From the NCBI GenBank assembly GCA_027487775.1, contig JAIYCY010000023.1, positions 62,001 to 126,000 on the forward strand: a DNA stretch of 64,000 nt. The letters are read 5' to 3'. How positions within the stretch are numbered: the first letter of the stretch is position 1; the number at the start of each line of letters is the position of its first letter. This DNA is from Planctomycetaceae bacterium. Its GTDB lineage: Bacteria; Planctomycetota; Phycisphaerae; Tepidisphaerales; Tepidisphaeraceae. Below, one piece after another: positions 26,629-36,229 of the stretch. A program made the translations under genes and the position numbers. Below the pieces are notes generated by a model that was not told where the DNA came from, searched no databases, and worked only from the letters and a program-made list of their open reading frames with translations.

Positions 26629-27915
26629 TCATCCGATGAATCTTCGGACGATGACGGTGTCGTTTTGTCCGCCGAAGCCGAAGCTGTTGTTCATGGCGAC
26701 ATCGACTTTGTGTTTTCGGCTTTGGTTTGCGACGTAGTCGAGATCGCAATCCGGGTCTGGCGTGTCGCGATTCATGGTGGGAGGAACGATGCCATCGCGG
26801 ATCGCCTGGACGCAGGCGATGACGCTGACTGCTCCTGCGGCGGCGATGAGGTGGCCCATCATGCTTTTGATGGAGCTGATGGGGATGGTGGGTGCGGCGT
26901 TGCCGAAGACTTGTTTGATGGCGCTGGTTTCGTTGCCGTCATTTTCGCGTGTGCCAGTGCCGTGCGCGGAGATGTAGTGGACATCGACGGGTTTGAGTCT
27001 TGCATCAGCGAGTGCTTGTTGCATGGCGACGACAGCGCCGGTTCCGTCGGGGTGCTGGTCGGTGATTCGGAAGGCATCAGCGGTCGAACCGTAGCCGACG
27101 ACTTCAGCGAGTGGGTGTGCGCCGCGAGCTTGAGCGTGTTTGAGTGTTTCGAGAACGACAACGCCGGAGCCTTCACCAAGGACGAATCCGCCGCGGTGCA
27201 GATCGAAGGGTCGGCTGGCCTTGTGTGGGTCTTGGTTGGCGGTGGAGAGAGCGGTGAGTCGGTTGAAACCTGTGACACCGAAGGGATGGATCATGGAATG
27301 CGCGCCGCCGCTGAGCATGACATCCGCGTCGCCTCGTCGGAGGATTTCGGTGGCTTCGCCGATGGCTTGGGCGCTGGCGGCGCATGCGGTGAGGCAGTTG
27401 AAGCTCGGGCCTCGTGCGCCTGTGAGTCTGGCGAGATGTGGTAGAGCGGCGTTGGGTTCCTGCTCGTACTCGCGAACGACATCCATGAGCGCGGAAGCGA
27501 CGGTTGCCCATTTGCTGGCGTCGATGGCGTTTGCGTCGGCTTTCCATGAGGCGAGTGCTGCACCGGTGTAGGCGTTGAAATCGAGTGAGCCTTCGCCGGA
27601 GGCGAAATAGATGCCGACGCGATCGAGATCGAGACGAGCGTCGGTGAGGCCCGCGTGCTTCCATGCTTGCTGGGCGGCCGCGAGGGCGAACTGTGTGCTG
27701 CGACCTGCACCGCTGTGTCGATCAAAGAGTTCGACGTGATCTGAGAGGACGAAATCGCGTACTTGTGCGCTGATGTGGGTGGGGAAGGTGCCTGCGTCAA
27801 AGAGCGTTGTCCGACCGATGCCGCTTTCGCCTGCGAGCAGGCGTTTCCAGACGCCTTCGATTTCGTGCCCCATCGGGGTGATCCATCCCATGCCTGTGAT
27901 GACGACTCGATTCAT
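26629..27915 (-). CDS. Beta-ketoacyl-ACP synthase (FabF type), catalytic subunit of a KS pair
   Basis: A 428-aa thiolase-fold ketosynthase. The Cys-His-His triad is complete: C178 in TACAAS, H318 in SAHGTGT and H355 in KSMMGHL. The glycine-rich C-terminal NSFGFGGQN is also present. It catalyses decarboxylative condensation of malonyl-ACP with an acyl chain. It is the last gene of a three-gene minus-strand set, after a glycosyltransferase-like gene and a second ketosynthase homologue that lacks the nucleophilic cysteine. The pairing suggests a KS-alpha/chain-length-factor heterodimer for a specialised lipid or polyketide rather than primary FabF. I therefore leave the gene symbol blank. Confidence 0.88.
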   Translation of the reverse strand: MNRVVITGMGWITPMGHEIEGVWKRLLAGESGIGRTTLFDAGTFPTHISAQVRDFVLSDHVELFDRHSGAGRSTQFALAAAQQAWKHAGLTDARLDLDRVGIYFASGEGSLDFNAYTGAALASWKADANAIDASKWATVASALMDVVREYEQEPNAALPHLARLTGARGPSFNCLTACAASAQAIGEATEILRRGDADVMLSGGAHSMIHPFGVTGFNRLTALSTANQDPHKASRPFDLHRGGFVLGEGSGVVVLETLKHAQARGAHPLAEVVGYGSTADAFRITDQHPDGTGAVVAMQQALADARLKPVDVHYISAHGTGTRENDGNETSAIKQVFGNAAPTIPISSIKSMMGHLIAAAGAVSVIACVQAIRDGIVPPTMNRDTPDPDCDLDYVANQSRKHKVDVAMNNSFGFGGQNDTVIVRRFIG

Positions 27916-28000
27916 GATGTTGGTTGCTCCGAAGGATTCGGTCTTGATGTTGGTTCGTTGGGATTCTTGTGATCGTTAAAAATGGACCGCGCGTCCGGGT

Positions 28001-29308
28001 TCAGAATCGCTTGAAGATGAGTGATGCGTTTTGTCCGCCTTGGGAGTAGCAGGTGCTGATGGCGTAGTCGATTTTTTCGGGTCGGGCCTCGGCGGAAACG
28101 TTGACCCGGCGGCTGCTGCCGAGGACGCGTGTGTTGACGGCGGGGGGGATATGTTGATGCGAGACGGCAAGGACGGTGCTTGCGACATCGACGCCCGCGC
28201 CTGCGTTGCAGGATCCCATTTGTGCCTTGATGGGCGCGAGTGCTGGGTTGTCGAGCGCGTCACCGAAGACGCCTGCGATGCCGTTGAGTTCAGCCTGATC
28301 GAAGTGGGGAATGCCGAGTCCGTGTGGGATGAGAAGGTCGACGTCGCTGGGTTGGATGTTGGCATCGAGCATCGACTTGGCAAGTGCTCGGCCGTAGCAA
28401 TAGCCGGTGGGATCGGGCTCAGTATTGCTGTAGGTGTCTTGGCTTGCGCTGAATCCGACGAGTTCGGCGTGGATTTTTGCGCCGCGTGCTTTGGCGTGGT
28501 CGAGTTCTTCGAGGACGAGCAGGCCACCGCCCTCGCCGAGTACGGTGCCAGCGGCCTCGATGTCGAAGGGGCGCAGGGCTTCGGTGGGTCGATCGTTGAA
28601 GGTGGTATTGAGTTTGTTGAGCAACTGGGCGCGGATGAGGCCCATCGGATTGAGTCGGCTTTCGGCCCCGCCGCAGATGGCCATATCGGCCTTACCGCGT
28701 TGGATGGTTCGGAAGGCTTCGCCTATGGCGAGGTGGCTGGAGGCGTCCTGGCATGTGATGGTGTTGGAGGGTCCCATCAGTCCGTGGATGATGGTGACGT
28801 GGCATGCGAGCATGTTGGGGAGATATTTGAGGAGCCAGAGGGGCGTGAGCTGAGTCATGCCGTCGGTGCCCCATCGTGCAAGATCTAGGCGGAGTGGCTC
28901 ATCCTCGCGCCGAGAAACGGACATGGCGGCGGTGAGTTCGTCGAGATCGGCGCTGATGAGGCCTGCGCCGATGTTGCAGCCGAATCGGATGGGATCGAAG
29001 GCTGGTTTTTCGATGTGGGCGCGGGTTTGGATGCCGGCGTCGTTGATGGCATCGTGTGCTGCGATGACAGCGAGTTCGATGTCGCGGGCCATGAGCTTGG
29101 TGGCCTTGCGATAGCTCTTGGGTACGAAGTCGCCGATTCGATAATCTGGCACTTCACCGGAGAGATGGCACCCGAACGCTCCGGCTGCGACGCGTTTCAT
29201 GGGCGCGATGGCGACCCTGCCTGAGAGCAGCGTCTCCCAATGCGTCTTTTGTCCGACGCCCAAAGGCGAAACGATCCCGACACCTGTCACGACAACTCGT
29301 TTGCTCAT
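28001..29308 (-). CDS. Ketosynthase homologue lacking the active-site cysteine (chain-length-factor-like)
   Basis: A 435-aa protein with the ketosynthase fold from MSKRVVVTGVGIVSPLG to CYSQGGQNASLIF. Aligned by eye on the GEA motif with the neighbouring ketosynthase, the nucleophilic cysteine position is aspartate (D188). The second catalytic histidine is serine (S366 in KAQMGSC). The first histidine is kept (H329, PHGLG instead of AHGTG). This resembles the KS-beta/chain-length-factor partners of type II systems, which have lost the cysteine. It lies 85 bp upstream of the active ketosynthase and 55 bp downstream of the glycosyltransferase, all on the minus strand. C186, two residues away, could in principle matter, so complete inactivity is not proven. 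Confidence 0.82.
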   Translation of the reverse strand: MSKRVVVTGVGIVSPLGVGQKTHWETLLSGRVAIAPMKRVAAGAFGCHLSGEVPDYRIGDFVPKSYRKATKLMARDIELAVIAAHDAINDAGIQTRAHIEKPAFDPIRFGCNIGAGLISADLDELTAAMSVSRREDEPLRLDLARWGTDGMTQLTPLWLLKYLPNMLACHVTIIHGLMGPSNTITCQDASSHLAIGEAFRTIQRGKADMAICGGAESRLNPMGLIRAQLLNKLNTTFNDRPTEALRPFDIEAAGTVLGEGGGLLVLEELDHAKARGAKIHAELVGFSASQDTYSNTEPDPTGYCYGRALAKSMLDANIQPSDVDLLIPHGLGIPHFDQAELNGIAGVFGDALDNPALAPIKAQMGSCNAGAGVDVASTVLAVSHQHIPPAVNTRVLGSSRRVNVSAEARPEKIDYAISTCYSQGGQNASLIFKRF

Positions 29309-29363
29309 ACCCCTGTGATGGTAGAGAGAAGCTCGCGTCTGTCTATGCGCGGTGATCAGAAGG

Positions 29364-30500
29364 TTAAACACGTAACAGTAAGTCTCTCAGGACCGTGCGT
29401 GCGTCGAAGTGTTCTTCGGCGATTTTTCGTGCGGCGCGGGCGTGGTGGTTGGGGTCCTTGAGGATGAGCCTGAGCGCTTCGGCGGCCTCGATGGGGTTGG
29501 AGAAAGCGAAGAGACCCTCACCGGTGGGGAGCCAGTGTTCGAAGCCCGATCGCTGGGTGACGACGGGTCGACCGCTGGCAAGGAACGCGGCGCTGCGATC
29601 GGAGAACCATCCGCTGGGCTCGGCGGCGTAGAGCGTCTTTACAACGGTGAATTCGCCGAGCGAGTTTTGGATGTAGGTGCGATACGCTTCGACGCTCGCG
29701 CTGGGCGTGGTGGGATCACCGATGGACCAGCCGTGATGTTGATAGCGTGCGGCGTCGTCGTTGGGCATGGAGGCCATGCAGAGTTCGAGCGGTGCGCCGG
29801 TGTTTGAAGGGAGATCGATGAGTGTTTCGTATTCACGACTCTTGCTGCTGGGGATTTGGCGACCCATGAATTCGATGATTCTGTCGGCGGAGTGATCCCA
29901 TTTGCCGAGTGTGGTGAATCGACCTTGAGGGGAGAGTGGTGTGACGGGCCAGTGTTCGAGGGCGATGGGCTGTTGTGAGGGGATCCAGTCGAGATCGGCG
30001 GTGGGAAGTCGGCTGCGTGGGGTTCCGATGAGTCGGCCGAACGTTGCGCGATGCGTGAAGGATCGGTAGTAGTCGAGAAAGGCTGTGTCTTGCGTGAGGC
30101 GAACTTGAGTGTAGACCGGATCGGTGTCGATGACGAGGGTTCGGCGTGGCAGGTCGTACCACGCGGTTGGCGTGATCCCGCTGACGGCGATGAACAGGTC
30201 GGCGTGGCGAAGCGTGGCCTGCATGTCGTCGATGGAAAGACCGAAGGAAAGATTTCCGAAGCGGTAATGCCAGGGGATGTTGAGATCGAGCGCTTGGAAG
30301 GATCGCAGAAGGTGGTGGATGCCATAGGTGGGGTCGCCTGCGTTGCCGGTGCTGGGATCGAAGGGCGGAAGGAACGCGCCGTCCTCGAGGAAGGTTACCT
30401 GATGTCCGAGCGAGCGGAGACCGAGCAGGTAATTGAGATGATGCCAGCTCATGCCGGCGAGCGGGTAACCGACGATGTATCCGCCGACGACGATGTTCAT
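29364..30500 (-). CDS. Glycosyltransferase-like protein
   Basis: A 378-aa protein from the ATG at 30500 (MNIVVGGYIVGYPLAGMSWHHLNYLLGLRSLG). This start fits the glycine-rich N-terminal Rossmann strand of GT-B enzymes. The C-terminal half has the typical sugar-nucleotide-binding pattern: SDRSAAFLASGRPVVTQ, then SGFEHWLPTGEGLFAFSNPIEAAEAL. This matches CgeB/GT4-like enzymes. A longer frame upstream to 30704 looks non-homologous. It heads the same-strand cluster with the two ketosynthase-like genes and may glycosylate their product, which is inference. No donor or acceptor can be read from sequence. Divergent from guaA across 257 bp. Confidence 0.72.
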   Translation of the reverse strand: MNIVVGGYIVGYPLAGMSWHHLNYLLGLRSLGHQVTFLEDGAFLPPFDPSTGNAGDPTYGIHHLLRSFQALDLNIPWHYRFGNLSFGLSIDDMQATLRHADLFIAVSGITPTAWYDLPRRTLVIDTDPVYTQVRLTQDTAFLDYYRSFTHRATFGRLIGTPRSRLPTADLDWIPSQQPIALEHWPVTPLSPQGRFTTLGKWDHSADRIIEFMGRQIPSSKSREYETLIDLPSNTGAPLELCMASMPNDDAARYQHHGWSIGDPTTPSASVEAYRTYIQNSLGEFTVVKTLYAAEPSGWFSDRSAAFLASGRPVVTQRSGFEHWLPTGEGLFAFSNPIEAAEALRLILKDPNHHARAARKIAEEHFDARTVLRDLLLRV

Positions 30501-30757
30501 GGGGATGGGGGTGAGAGCGTGTTCGAGCGTGAGAGGAGACGTGTCTCGCCCGAGCGCGATGATTCGGGGAACGATCGCGTTCGTAAGGGTGGGCGGCTGA
30601 TCGGGTGTGGTGACGGGCTCACGCCGCGTGATGATAACGCGTGAGTCGATGTGATGTGAGGGAGGCTTGACATTGAGATGGAATCGACATGTTGGGAAAG
30701 TCATCGGCGTATCTTGGATGAATTGGCAATCGGGAGTCGGCGCGGTATCTATTTTCG

Positions 30758-32338
30758 ATGGCCCACGCCGAAGTGATTCCGATTTTGGATTTTGGAAGTC
30801 AGTACGCGCAGCTCATTTGTCGCCGAGTGCGTGAGCAGGGGGTTTATTCGGAGCTGATGCGACCGGACACGCCGGCCTCGAAGCTGCGGGCGATGAACGT
30901 GCGGGGTGTGATATTGAGCGGTGGGCCTGCGAGCGTGTATGACGCGGGCGCGCCGATGTGTGATCCGGCGATTTTTGAGTTGGACGTGCCGGTGCTGGGG
31001 ATCTGTTACGGGATGCAGCTAGCATCGAAGGTGATGGGAGGGGAAGTGAGGCCCGCGGCGCATCGGGAGTACGGGCGTGCGCAGCTTCACATTCATGCCG
31101 ATGACCCGCTCGTGCATGGTTTGCCGCAGGATACGACGGTGTGGATGAGTCACGGCGATCAGGTGGTGGCGCTGCCGGATGACTTCGTTCCGCTGGCGAC
31201 GACGCCGACGTGTCCGTACGCCGCCGTCCGGCATCGCACGCGTTCTTTTTTCGGCGTGCAGTTTCATCCGGAGGTGACTCACACGCCGCGTGGGAGCCAG
31301 TTGTTTAAGAACTTCGTCTACGACATTTGCAAGTGTCGGGGCGAATGGACGATGAAGGGTTTTGTGGATGAGCAGGTGGAGAAGATTCAAAAGCAGGTGG
31401 GCAGCGGACGTGTGATTTGCGGGCTTTCCGGCGGGGTCGATTCGGCGGTGGCGGCGGCGCTGATTCAGAAGGCGATCGGCAAGCAGCTTACCTGTGTTTT
31501 TGTGGACAACGGATTGCTCAGAAAGCATGAACGCGATCTTGTCGAGTCGACGTTTCGCGATCATTTTCATATTGATCTTCGTGTCGTCGATGCAAGCGCT
31601 GCGTTCCTCGGTGATCTGGTCGGCGTGACTGATCCGCAGGAAAAGCGAAAGCGTATCGGGCATCGGTTCATCGATGTGTTTAAGCAGACGGTGCGGGAGC
31701 AACTGGAAACCGGCGGGTCATCGGGCGATGCGTCGAGTGATCGGGTGCGATTTTTGGCGCAGGGGACGCTCTACCCGGATGTGATCGAGAGCGGACATGG
31801 TCATGCTGGGACGGCGGCGAACATCAAGTTGCACCACAACGTGGGTGGATTGCCTGCCGAGCTTGGATTTGAATTGGTCGAGCCATTGCGGGAGTTGTTT
31901 AAGGATGAGGTGAGGAAGGTGGGCGAGGTGTTGGGATTGCCGGAGGAGATTGTGTGGCGACATCCGTTCCCTGGGCCGGGGCTTGCGGTGCGAGTGATGG
32001 GTGAGGTGACGCCCGAGCGGTTGCGTGTGTTGCGTGATGCGGATGAGATCGTGCTGGAGGAATTGATTGCGAATGATTTGTATCGGAAGACGAGTCAGGT
32101 GTTTGCGGTTCTTTTGCCGGTGGGGACGGTGGGCGTGATGGGGGATGGGCGGAGTTATGACAGCGTGATCGCAGTGCGTGCGGTGGAGAGTCAGGATTTC
32201 ATGACGGCGGACTGGAGTCGGTTGCCCTACGAGGTTTTGGCGCGGATGAGCAGTCGGATCGTGAACGAAGTGCGCGGTGTGAGCCGAGTGGTCTACGACA
32301 TCAGCAGCAAACCGCCCGCGACGATCGAATGGGAGTGA
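30758..32338 (+). CDS. guaA: GMP synthase (glutamine-hydrolysing)
   Basis: A 526-aa enzyme converting XMP to GMP with ATP and glutamine. The class I glutamine amidotransferase domain (about residues 5-195) has nucleophile C83 in LGICYGMQ, and H170 and E172 in VQFHPEVTH. The ATP-pyrophosphatase domain has the P-loop SGGVDS (224-229). The C-terminal dimerisation domain carries [12 protein letters not shown] and ends in the usual KPPATIEWE. Length and all motifs are canonical. Single gene; the downstream FHA gene is on the opposite strand. Confidence 0.97.
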   Translation: MAHAEVIPILDFGSQYAQLICRRVREQGVYSELMRPDTPASKLRAMNVRGVILSGGPASVYDAGAPMCDPAIFELDVPVLGICYGMQLASKVMGGEVRPAAHREYGRAQLHIHADDPLVHGLPQDTTVWMSHGDQVVALPDDFVPLATTPTCPYAAVRHRTRSFFGVQFHPEVTHTPRGSQLFKNFVYDICKCRGEWTMKGFVDEQVEKIQKQVGSGRVICGLSGGVDSAVAAALIQKAIGKQLTCVFVDNGLLRKHERDLVESTFRDHFHIDLRVVDASAAFLGDLVGVTDPQEKRKRIGHRFIDVFKQTVREQLETGGSSGDASSDRVRFLAQGTLYPDVIESGHGHAGTAANIKLHHNVGGLPAELGFELVEPLRELFKDEVRKVGEVLGLPEEIVWRHPFPGPGLAVRVMGEVTPERLRVLRDADEIVLEELIANDLYRKTSQVFAVLLPVGTVGVMGDGRSYDSVIAVRAVESQDFMTADWSRLPYEVLARMSSRIVNEVRGVSRVVYDISSKPPATIEWE

Positions 32339-32523
32339 TGCCGGCTCGAGCGAGATGGCGGCTTTGCGTTGGTCTGTAACTTGTCGTCGAATGAAGACGT
32401 GGCGATTTGGGGTCGGCGCGCGACCGTTGATGGAGCCCGACTGACTGCACCAAGTTTAAGTCGGTTTGGTTCAGTGTGATTCAAAGTGAAGTGCACAGTG
32501 TGATTCACCGCGTGAAGAATGAT

Positions 32524-32847
32524 TCAGCCCATGAGCGTGGCGGGGTCGGGGTCGCCGTCGATTTGTAGGACGAATTTGACCGGGCCGATCTGGATGGTGT
32601 CGCCTGCTTCGAGGTCGAGGCTGCTGACGACGCGTTGGCCGTTGACGAAGGTTCCGTTGCTGGAGCCGAGGTCTTCGATCTGAATCATGGGTGCATCGAC
32701 AACGATTTTGCAATGTTTTCGGCTGACATCGGACAGCGGTATGCGCAGGTCGCAATCATCGCGTCGACCGATGACGGTTGAATCTCGAGAGAGGGGAAAG
32801 AGCCTCGGCTCGGACCCGTTGCGAATCATGATGAGTGCGATCTCCAT
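32524..32847 (-). CDS. Stand-alone FHA domain protein
   Basis: A 107-aa protein that is essentially one forkhead-associated domain, which binds phosphothreonine peptides. Conserved features are IGRRDDCDLRIP, SRKHCKI and SSNGTFVNGQRV. It contains the arginine, serine and asparagine used in phosphopeptide binding. It may read out Ser/Thr kinases such as the one at 7584. No enzyme domain is attached. Confidence 0.9.
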   Translation of the reverse strand: MEIALIMIRNGSEPRLFPLSRDSTVIGRRDDCDLRIPLSDVSRKHCKIVVDAPMIQIEDLGSSNGTFVNGQRVVSSLDLEAGDTIQIGPVKFVLQIDGDPDPATLMG

Positions 32848-33037
32848 GGCAACAACTCGGACAAATCGGTCCGTCCTCCGAGGCTCCGACTCTACGATCG
32901 GGCGTGGAAGTGCACAAACCGATTTTCGTTCGGTTGAGCTTGGGAAAGATTATCAGGACGCAACCAGCCGAGTCGGTGACGCTGGGTCATGCGTGGATGA
33001 GGGCGCGTGGGGGCGCTTTGGTGGATCTGAGGGTGGG

Positions 33038-33415
33038 TTACTGAGCGGAGGCTTGGATGCGGAGGATGAGTCCGGTCGGTTCGAGCGCGAGATTTCCGCC
33101 GCCCATGGAGTGGAAATCTGGATTGAGTGCGTAGATGACCTGCTTGCCGTTGCGTCGGCACCGGACGACATCATGCATCCGGAGAAGGCCCAGGTGATGG
33201 CTGACCGTGGGCTGGGGAAGTTTGAGGGTATCGCAGAGGCTGGTGACGTTGCGTTCGCCCGCGGAAAGAAGCATGAGGATGCTGAGGCGAGTTTGGTCTG
33301 AGAGGAGGCGCATCAGTGCAGTGATTTGCCCGAGATTGCCGGGTGGCGAAGTGGGGGTGGCGCTGGTGACCACATCGGATGGGGCGGCGGGGGTTTCGGT
33401 TCGGTTTCGATCCAT
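33038..33415 (-). CDS. ArsR-family winged-helix repressor
   Basis: A 125-aa regulator. The winged helix lies at about residues 28-105 (LMRLLSDQTRLSILMLL, VTSLCDTLKLPQPTVSHHLGLLR, GKQVIYALN). The ATG at 33415 follows GAGG at a spacing of 6. The first recognition helix has a cysteine (SLCDTLKLPQ) but the classic ELCVCDL metal site is absent. The effector is therefore uncertain. It lies between the FHA gene and ribE, with no metal-transport gene beside it. Confidence 0.88.
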   Translation of the reverse strand: MDRNRTETPAAPSDVVTSATPTSPPGNLGQITALMRLLSDQTRLSILMLLSAGERNVTSLCDTLKLPQPTVSHHLGLLRMHDVVRCRRNGKQVIYALNPDFHSMGGGNLALEPTGLILRIQASAQ

Positions 33416-33613
33416 GGTCAACCTCAGTTGGGGTTTTGGCCCGGAACACTGACGGCCTGAGCGAGCGTAGCGCCTTGATTGGTCAAGGTCAAAGCGAGGT
33501 GGGTTATAAAACCGAGCGAATCATCATAACTCGAATCGATTGGACGATCGGTTGACGGGCGAACGATCAAACGGGGTTCGGCCTTTTGAGCGAGATGGGT
33601 CTATACTGCTGAT

Positions 33614-34342
33614 GTGTTTAGTGGAATCGTCGAATCTTCGGTGGATGTGTTGGAGGCCCGGGCGAGTCAGGCGGGGCTGCGTCTGGTGCTGCGATTGGGT
33701 TGGCCGGACCTGAAACTCGGGGAGTCGGTGGCGGTCAACGGTGCTTGTCTGACGGTGGCGGAGTTTTTGGACGGCAACGGTGAGACAGCAGGATTGAGTT
33801 CTGTGTCGCGTGGTCGTCGGGTGGGCTTTGACATTATTCCCGAGACGCTGGGCAAGACGAATCTGGGTCGGATTCGCGTGGGGGATCGGGTGCACGTGGA
33901 GCGTGCGATGGTGGCGGGCGCGAGGCTGGACGGGCACGTCGTGCAGGGGCATGTCGATGCGACGGCGGAGTTGGTCAGGCAGGTGCGTGATCCGAGAGAT
34001 TGGCGGTTGGTGGGTCGCGTGCCGATGTTTCTGGCGAAGTATTTGTTGCCCAAGGGATCGATTTGTCTGGACGGAGTGAGTTTGACGCTAGCGCGAGTGA
34101 GCGGGCCTTGGTTTGAGGTTGCGTTGATTCCGACGACGCTCGCGATCACGCGGCTGGGCCATCGCGAAGAGGGTTGGCCGTTGAATGTCGAATGCGACGT
34201 GATGGTGAAGGCGGTGGTGGAGACGGTTGAGCGAGCGCTTGCGCATCGAGAGGCGCAGCCGAAGTCTGGATCGAGCGAAGAAGAGTCGGGTGTGACGGAA
34301 CAGGATGAGCCTCCTGCGTGGGCGCGGGAAGGGGCATTGTGA
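33614..34342 (+). CDS. ribE: Riboflavin synthase alpha chain
   Basis: A 242-aa enzyme that dismutates two 6,7-dimethyl-8-ribityllumazines into riboflavin. It starts at GTG with the family N-terminus MFSGIVE. Two lumazine-binding repeats are visible: first repeat to about residue 100 (ESVAVNGACLTV), second from GHVVQGHVDATA (GSICLDGVSLTLA). The usual length is about 200-220; the extra ~40 C-terminal residues are acidic and unconserved. Its stop codon overlaps the pdxA start by one base (TGATG), so the two are translationally coupled. Confidence 0.94.
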   Translation: MFSGIVESSVDVLEARASQAGLRLVLRLGWPDLKLGESVAVNGACLTVAEFLDGNGETAGLSSVSRGRRVGFDIIPETLGKTNLGRIRVGDRVHVERAMVAGARLDGHVVQGHVDATAELVRQVRDPRDWRLVGRVPMFLAKYLLPKGSICLDGVSLTLARVSGPWFEVALIPTTLAITRLGHREEGWPLNVECDVMVKAVVETVERALAHREAQPKSGSSEEESGVTEQDEPPAWAREGAL

Positions 34343-35484
34343 TGGAGCATCGACCGACGATCGCGATCACGATGGGCGATCCGGCGGGGATCGGCCCGGA
34401 GGTGATTGTCAAGGCACTGGGTGATCCGCAGCTTCGCCGTCGGGCGCGGTATGTGATTTACGGGATGAACGAGTTGTTGGCTTACGCCGCGGACGTCGCG
34501 GAGTTTGATCCATTTTGGTGGCGTGATTCGCCGCGTGGGCCTCGGTCGTATCCGCACGACGTTGTGGTGATTGATTACGACGATTACAGCATTCTTGGCA
34601 GTTCGATTCGCGAACCATCAAAGGTGGGCGGTGAGGCGAGCATGCGGTTTTGCGTTGATGCGATTGAAGCGGCGAGGCGGGGCGTGGTGGATGCGGTGGT
34701 GACAGCGCCGATTGCCAAAGAGAGTTGGCATCTTGCGGGCTACAACTACCCTGGGCATACGGAATTGTTTGCCGAGCGTACGCAGGCGCGTGAGTGGTGC
34801 ATGATGTTTGCGGGCGGGCCGATTCGGGTGGCCCTGGCGACGGTGCATGTGGGATTGAATGCGATATGGAATCAGCTGAACATCGGTGCGATCTACAGGC
34901 CGATCATGCTTTTGAACTCGGCGTTGCGGGATTGGTTTGACATTGCGAATCCGCGGATCGCGGTATGCGGACTCAATCCCCACGCCGGGGAGAACGGCGC
35001 GTTCGGCGACGAGGAAGAGCGGCTGATCAAGCCCGCGATGCTGATGGCGCGGGATCAGGGCGTGGATTGCCGCGGGCCTTATCCAGCGGACACGGTTTTT
35101 TTGAAAGCGCGTGACGGTGCGTTCGATGCGGTGGTGGCGATGTATCACGATCAGGGGCTGATCCCGGTGAAGCTGCTGGGATTTGATTCGAGTGTGAATC
35201 TGACGCTGGGCCTGCCGATCATTCGCACGAGTCCGGATCATGGGACCGCGTTTGATATCGTTGGACGCAACCGGGCGAATCCCGGCTCGATGCGGGCGGC
35301 AATCTCGATGGCGATCGATCTGGCGAATCGCAGGCGTGGTCGTGAAGCAGATGCCGGTGCTGCTGACGACACGATACGCGGCGGGCCGGCATCCGATGTA
35401 ATCGCGCCGAAATCGAATGGCGAGGATTCTTTGGATGTTGGGGAGCCGGGCGGGCCTAGCCCCGCGCCCGACGCGCCGCGATGA
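34342..35484 (+). CDS. pdxA: 4-hydroxythreonine-4-phosphate dehydrogenase
   Basis: A 380-aa enzyme of pyridoxal phosphate synthesis (DXP-dependent route). Family motifs are the N-terminal TMGDPAGIGPEV, VTAPIAKESW, PGHTELFAE, NPHAGENGAFGDEE and the metal-binding MYHDQGLIPVKLLGF. TSPDHGTAFDI is near residue 295. It is about 50 residues longer than typical because of a low-complexity C-terminus. The ATG at 34342 overlaps the ribE stop. The 3' end overlaps the convergent membrane-protein gene by 29 bp. Confidence 0.95.
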   Translation: MEHRPTIAITMGDPAGIGPEVIVKALGDPQLRRRARYVIYGMNELLAYAADVAEFDPFWWRDSPRGPRSYPHDVVVIDYDDYSILGSSIREPSKVGGEASMRFCVDAIEAARRGVVDAVVTAPIAKESWHLAGYNYPGHTELFAERTQAREWCMMFAGGPIRVALATVHVGLNAIWNQLNIGAIYRPIMLLNSALRDWFDIANPRIAVCGLNPHAGENGAFGDEEERLIKPAMLMARDQGVDCRGPYPADTVFLKARDGAFDAVVAMYHDQGLIPVKLLGFDSSVNLTLGLPIIRTSPDHGTAFDIVGRNRANPGSMRAAISMAIDLANRRRGREADAGAADDTIRGGPASDVIAPKSNGEDSLDVGEPGGPSPAPDAPR

Positions 35485-35863
35485 AGGATTTGATGCAGAG
35501 CGCGAGGAAGACGCTCATCACGCCAGAGAGTGCGACCTGTCCCCACCAGGCGAGTGGCCTTACTTTGTCGGCGGGGATCGAGGCGGGGTCTGCGGCGTAT
35601 TGGATGATCTTGGGCAGTCCCATGCCGAGTCCGCTGAGCACGAGCAATAGCGCAAGGGCGGCGAGCAGGTGCATGACGTGTTTGCGGGCCTTGGTCGCCG
35701 CGCCTGCGATAGCGCCCATGACGATCCAGAGGATTCCGACAAACGCCGGGATCATGGCCGTGACCGGGTTCTTGCCGTTGAGGTGTGCGCCATAGGCGAG
35801 ACCGAGTCCGAGCAGAACACAGACCGCACCGACAGCGAGGGTGACTTTGGGCATGGATGTCAT
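35456..35863 (-). CDS. Small integral membrane protein
   Basis: A 135-aa protein with four predicted transmembrane helices (about residues 5-22, 34-56, 62-82 and 106-128). I do not recognise a named family; planctomycete genomes hold many such proteins. The ATG at 35863 is chosen because the first helix follows at once. Overlaps the pdxA 3' end by 29 bp in convergent orientation. Confidence 0.7.
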   Translation of the reverse strand: MTSMPKVTLAVGAVCVLLGLGLAYGAHLNGKNPVTAMIPAFVGILWIVMGAIAGAATKARKHVMHLLAALALLLVLSGLGMGLPKIIQYAADPASIPADKVRPLAWWGQVALSGVMSVFLALCIKSFIAARRARG

Positions 35864-36229
35864 AGTGCCGAGAGTGTAGGCGCGGGAAGCATGAGGCGTG
35901 AAGCGGTCGAGCAAGGTTACGAGATTGAAGTTGTTGGTCTGACGGGCAAAGGCGCTCGGGATAAGCCGGGCCGGTGAGAGTGTGGCGGCGCGAAAGTCGC
36001 GTGGTCTTGGCGGCGGTGAAGGTATCGCACGTCCGCAAACGATCAGGCGAAATATGGGGCGGAGTGGAGAGAGTTACGGGGGTGTGGATCAGTCGGGACA
36101 GTCGTCATGATCCCGCCGATGGACGGGTAGAAATTTCGATGAGTGGCTGATTTTGGTGTTGATCGGTCTGTGCGCGGGAGTGATGATGACGGGGCTACGT
36201 TCACCATTTAACCGGAGGGTCTGAACATC
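35864..36229. other. 366-bp intergenic region
   Basis: Lies between a minus-strand membrane protein and the plus-strand RTX gene. It contains the CGGAGG ribosome site (about 36213-36218) for the RTX gene. I see no other gene, repeat or clear terminator. Confidence 0.5.
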
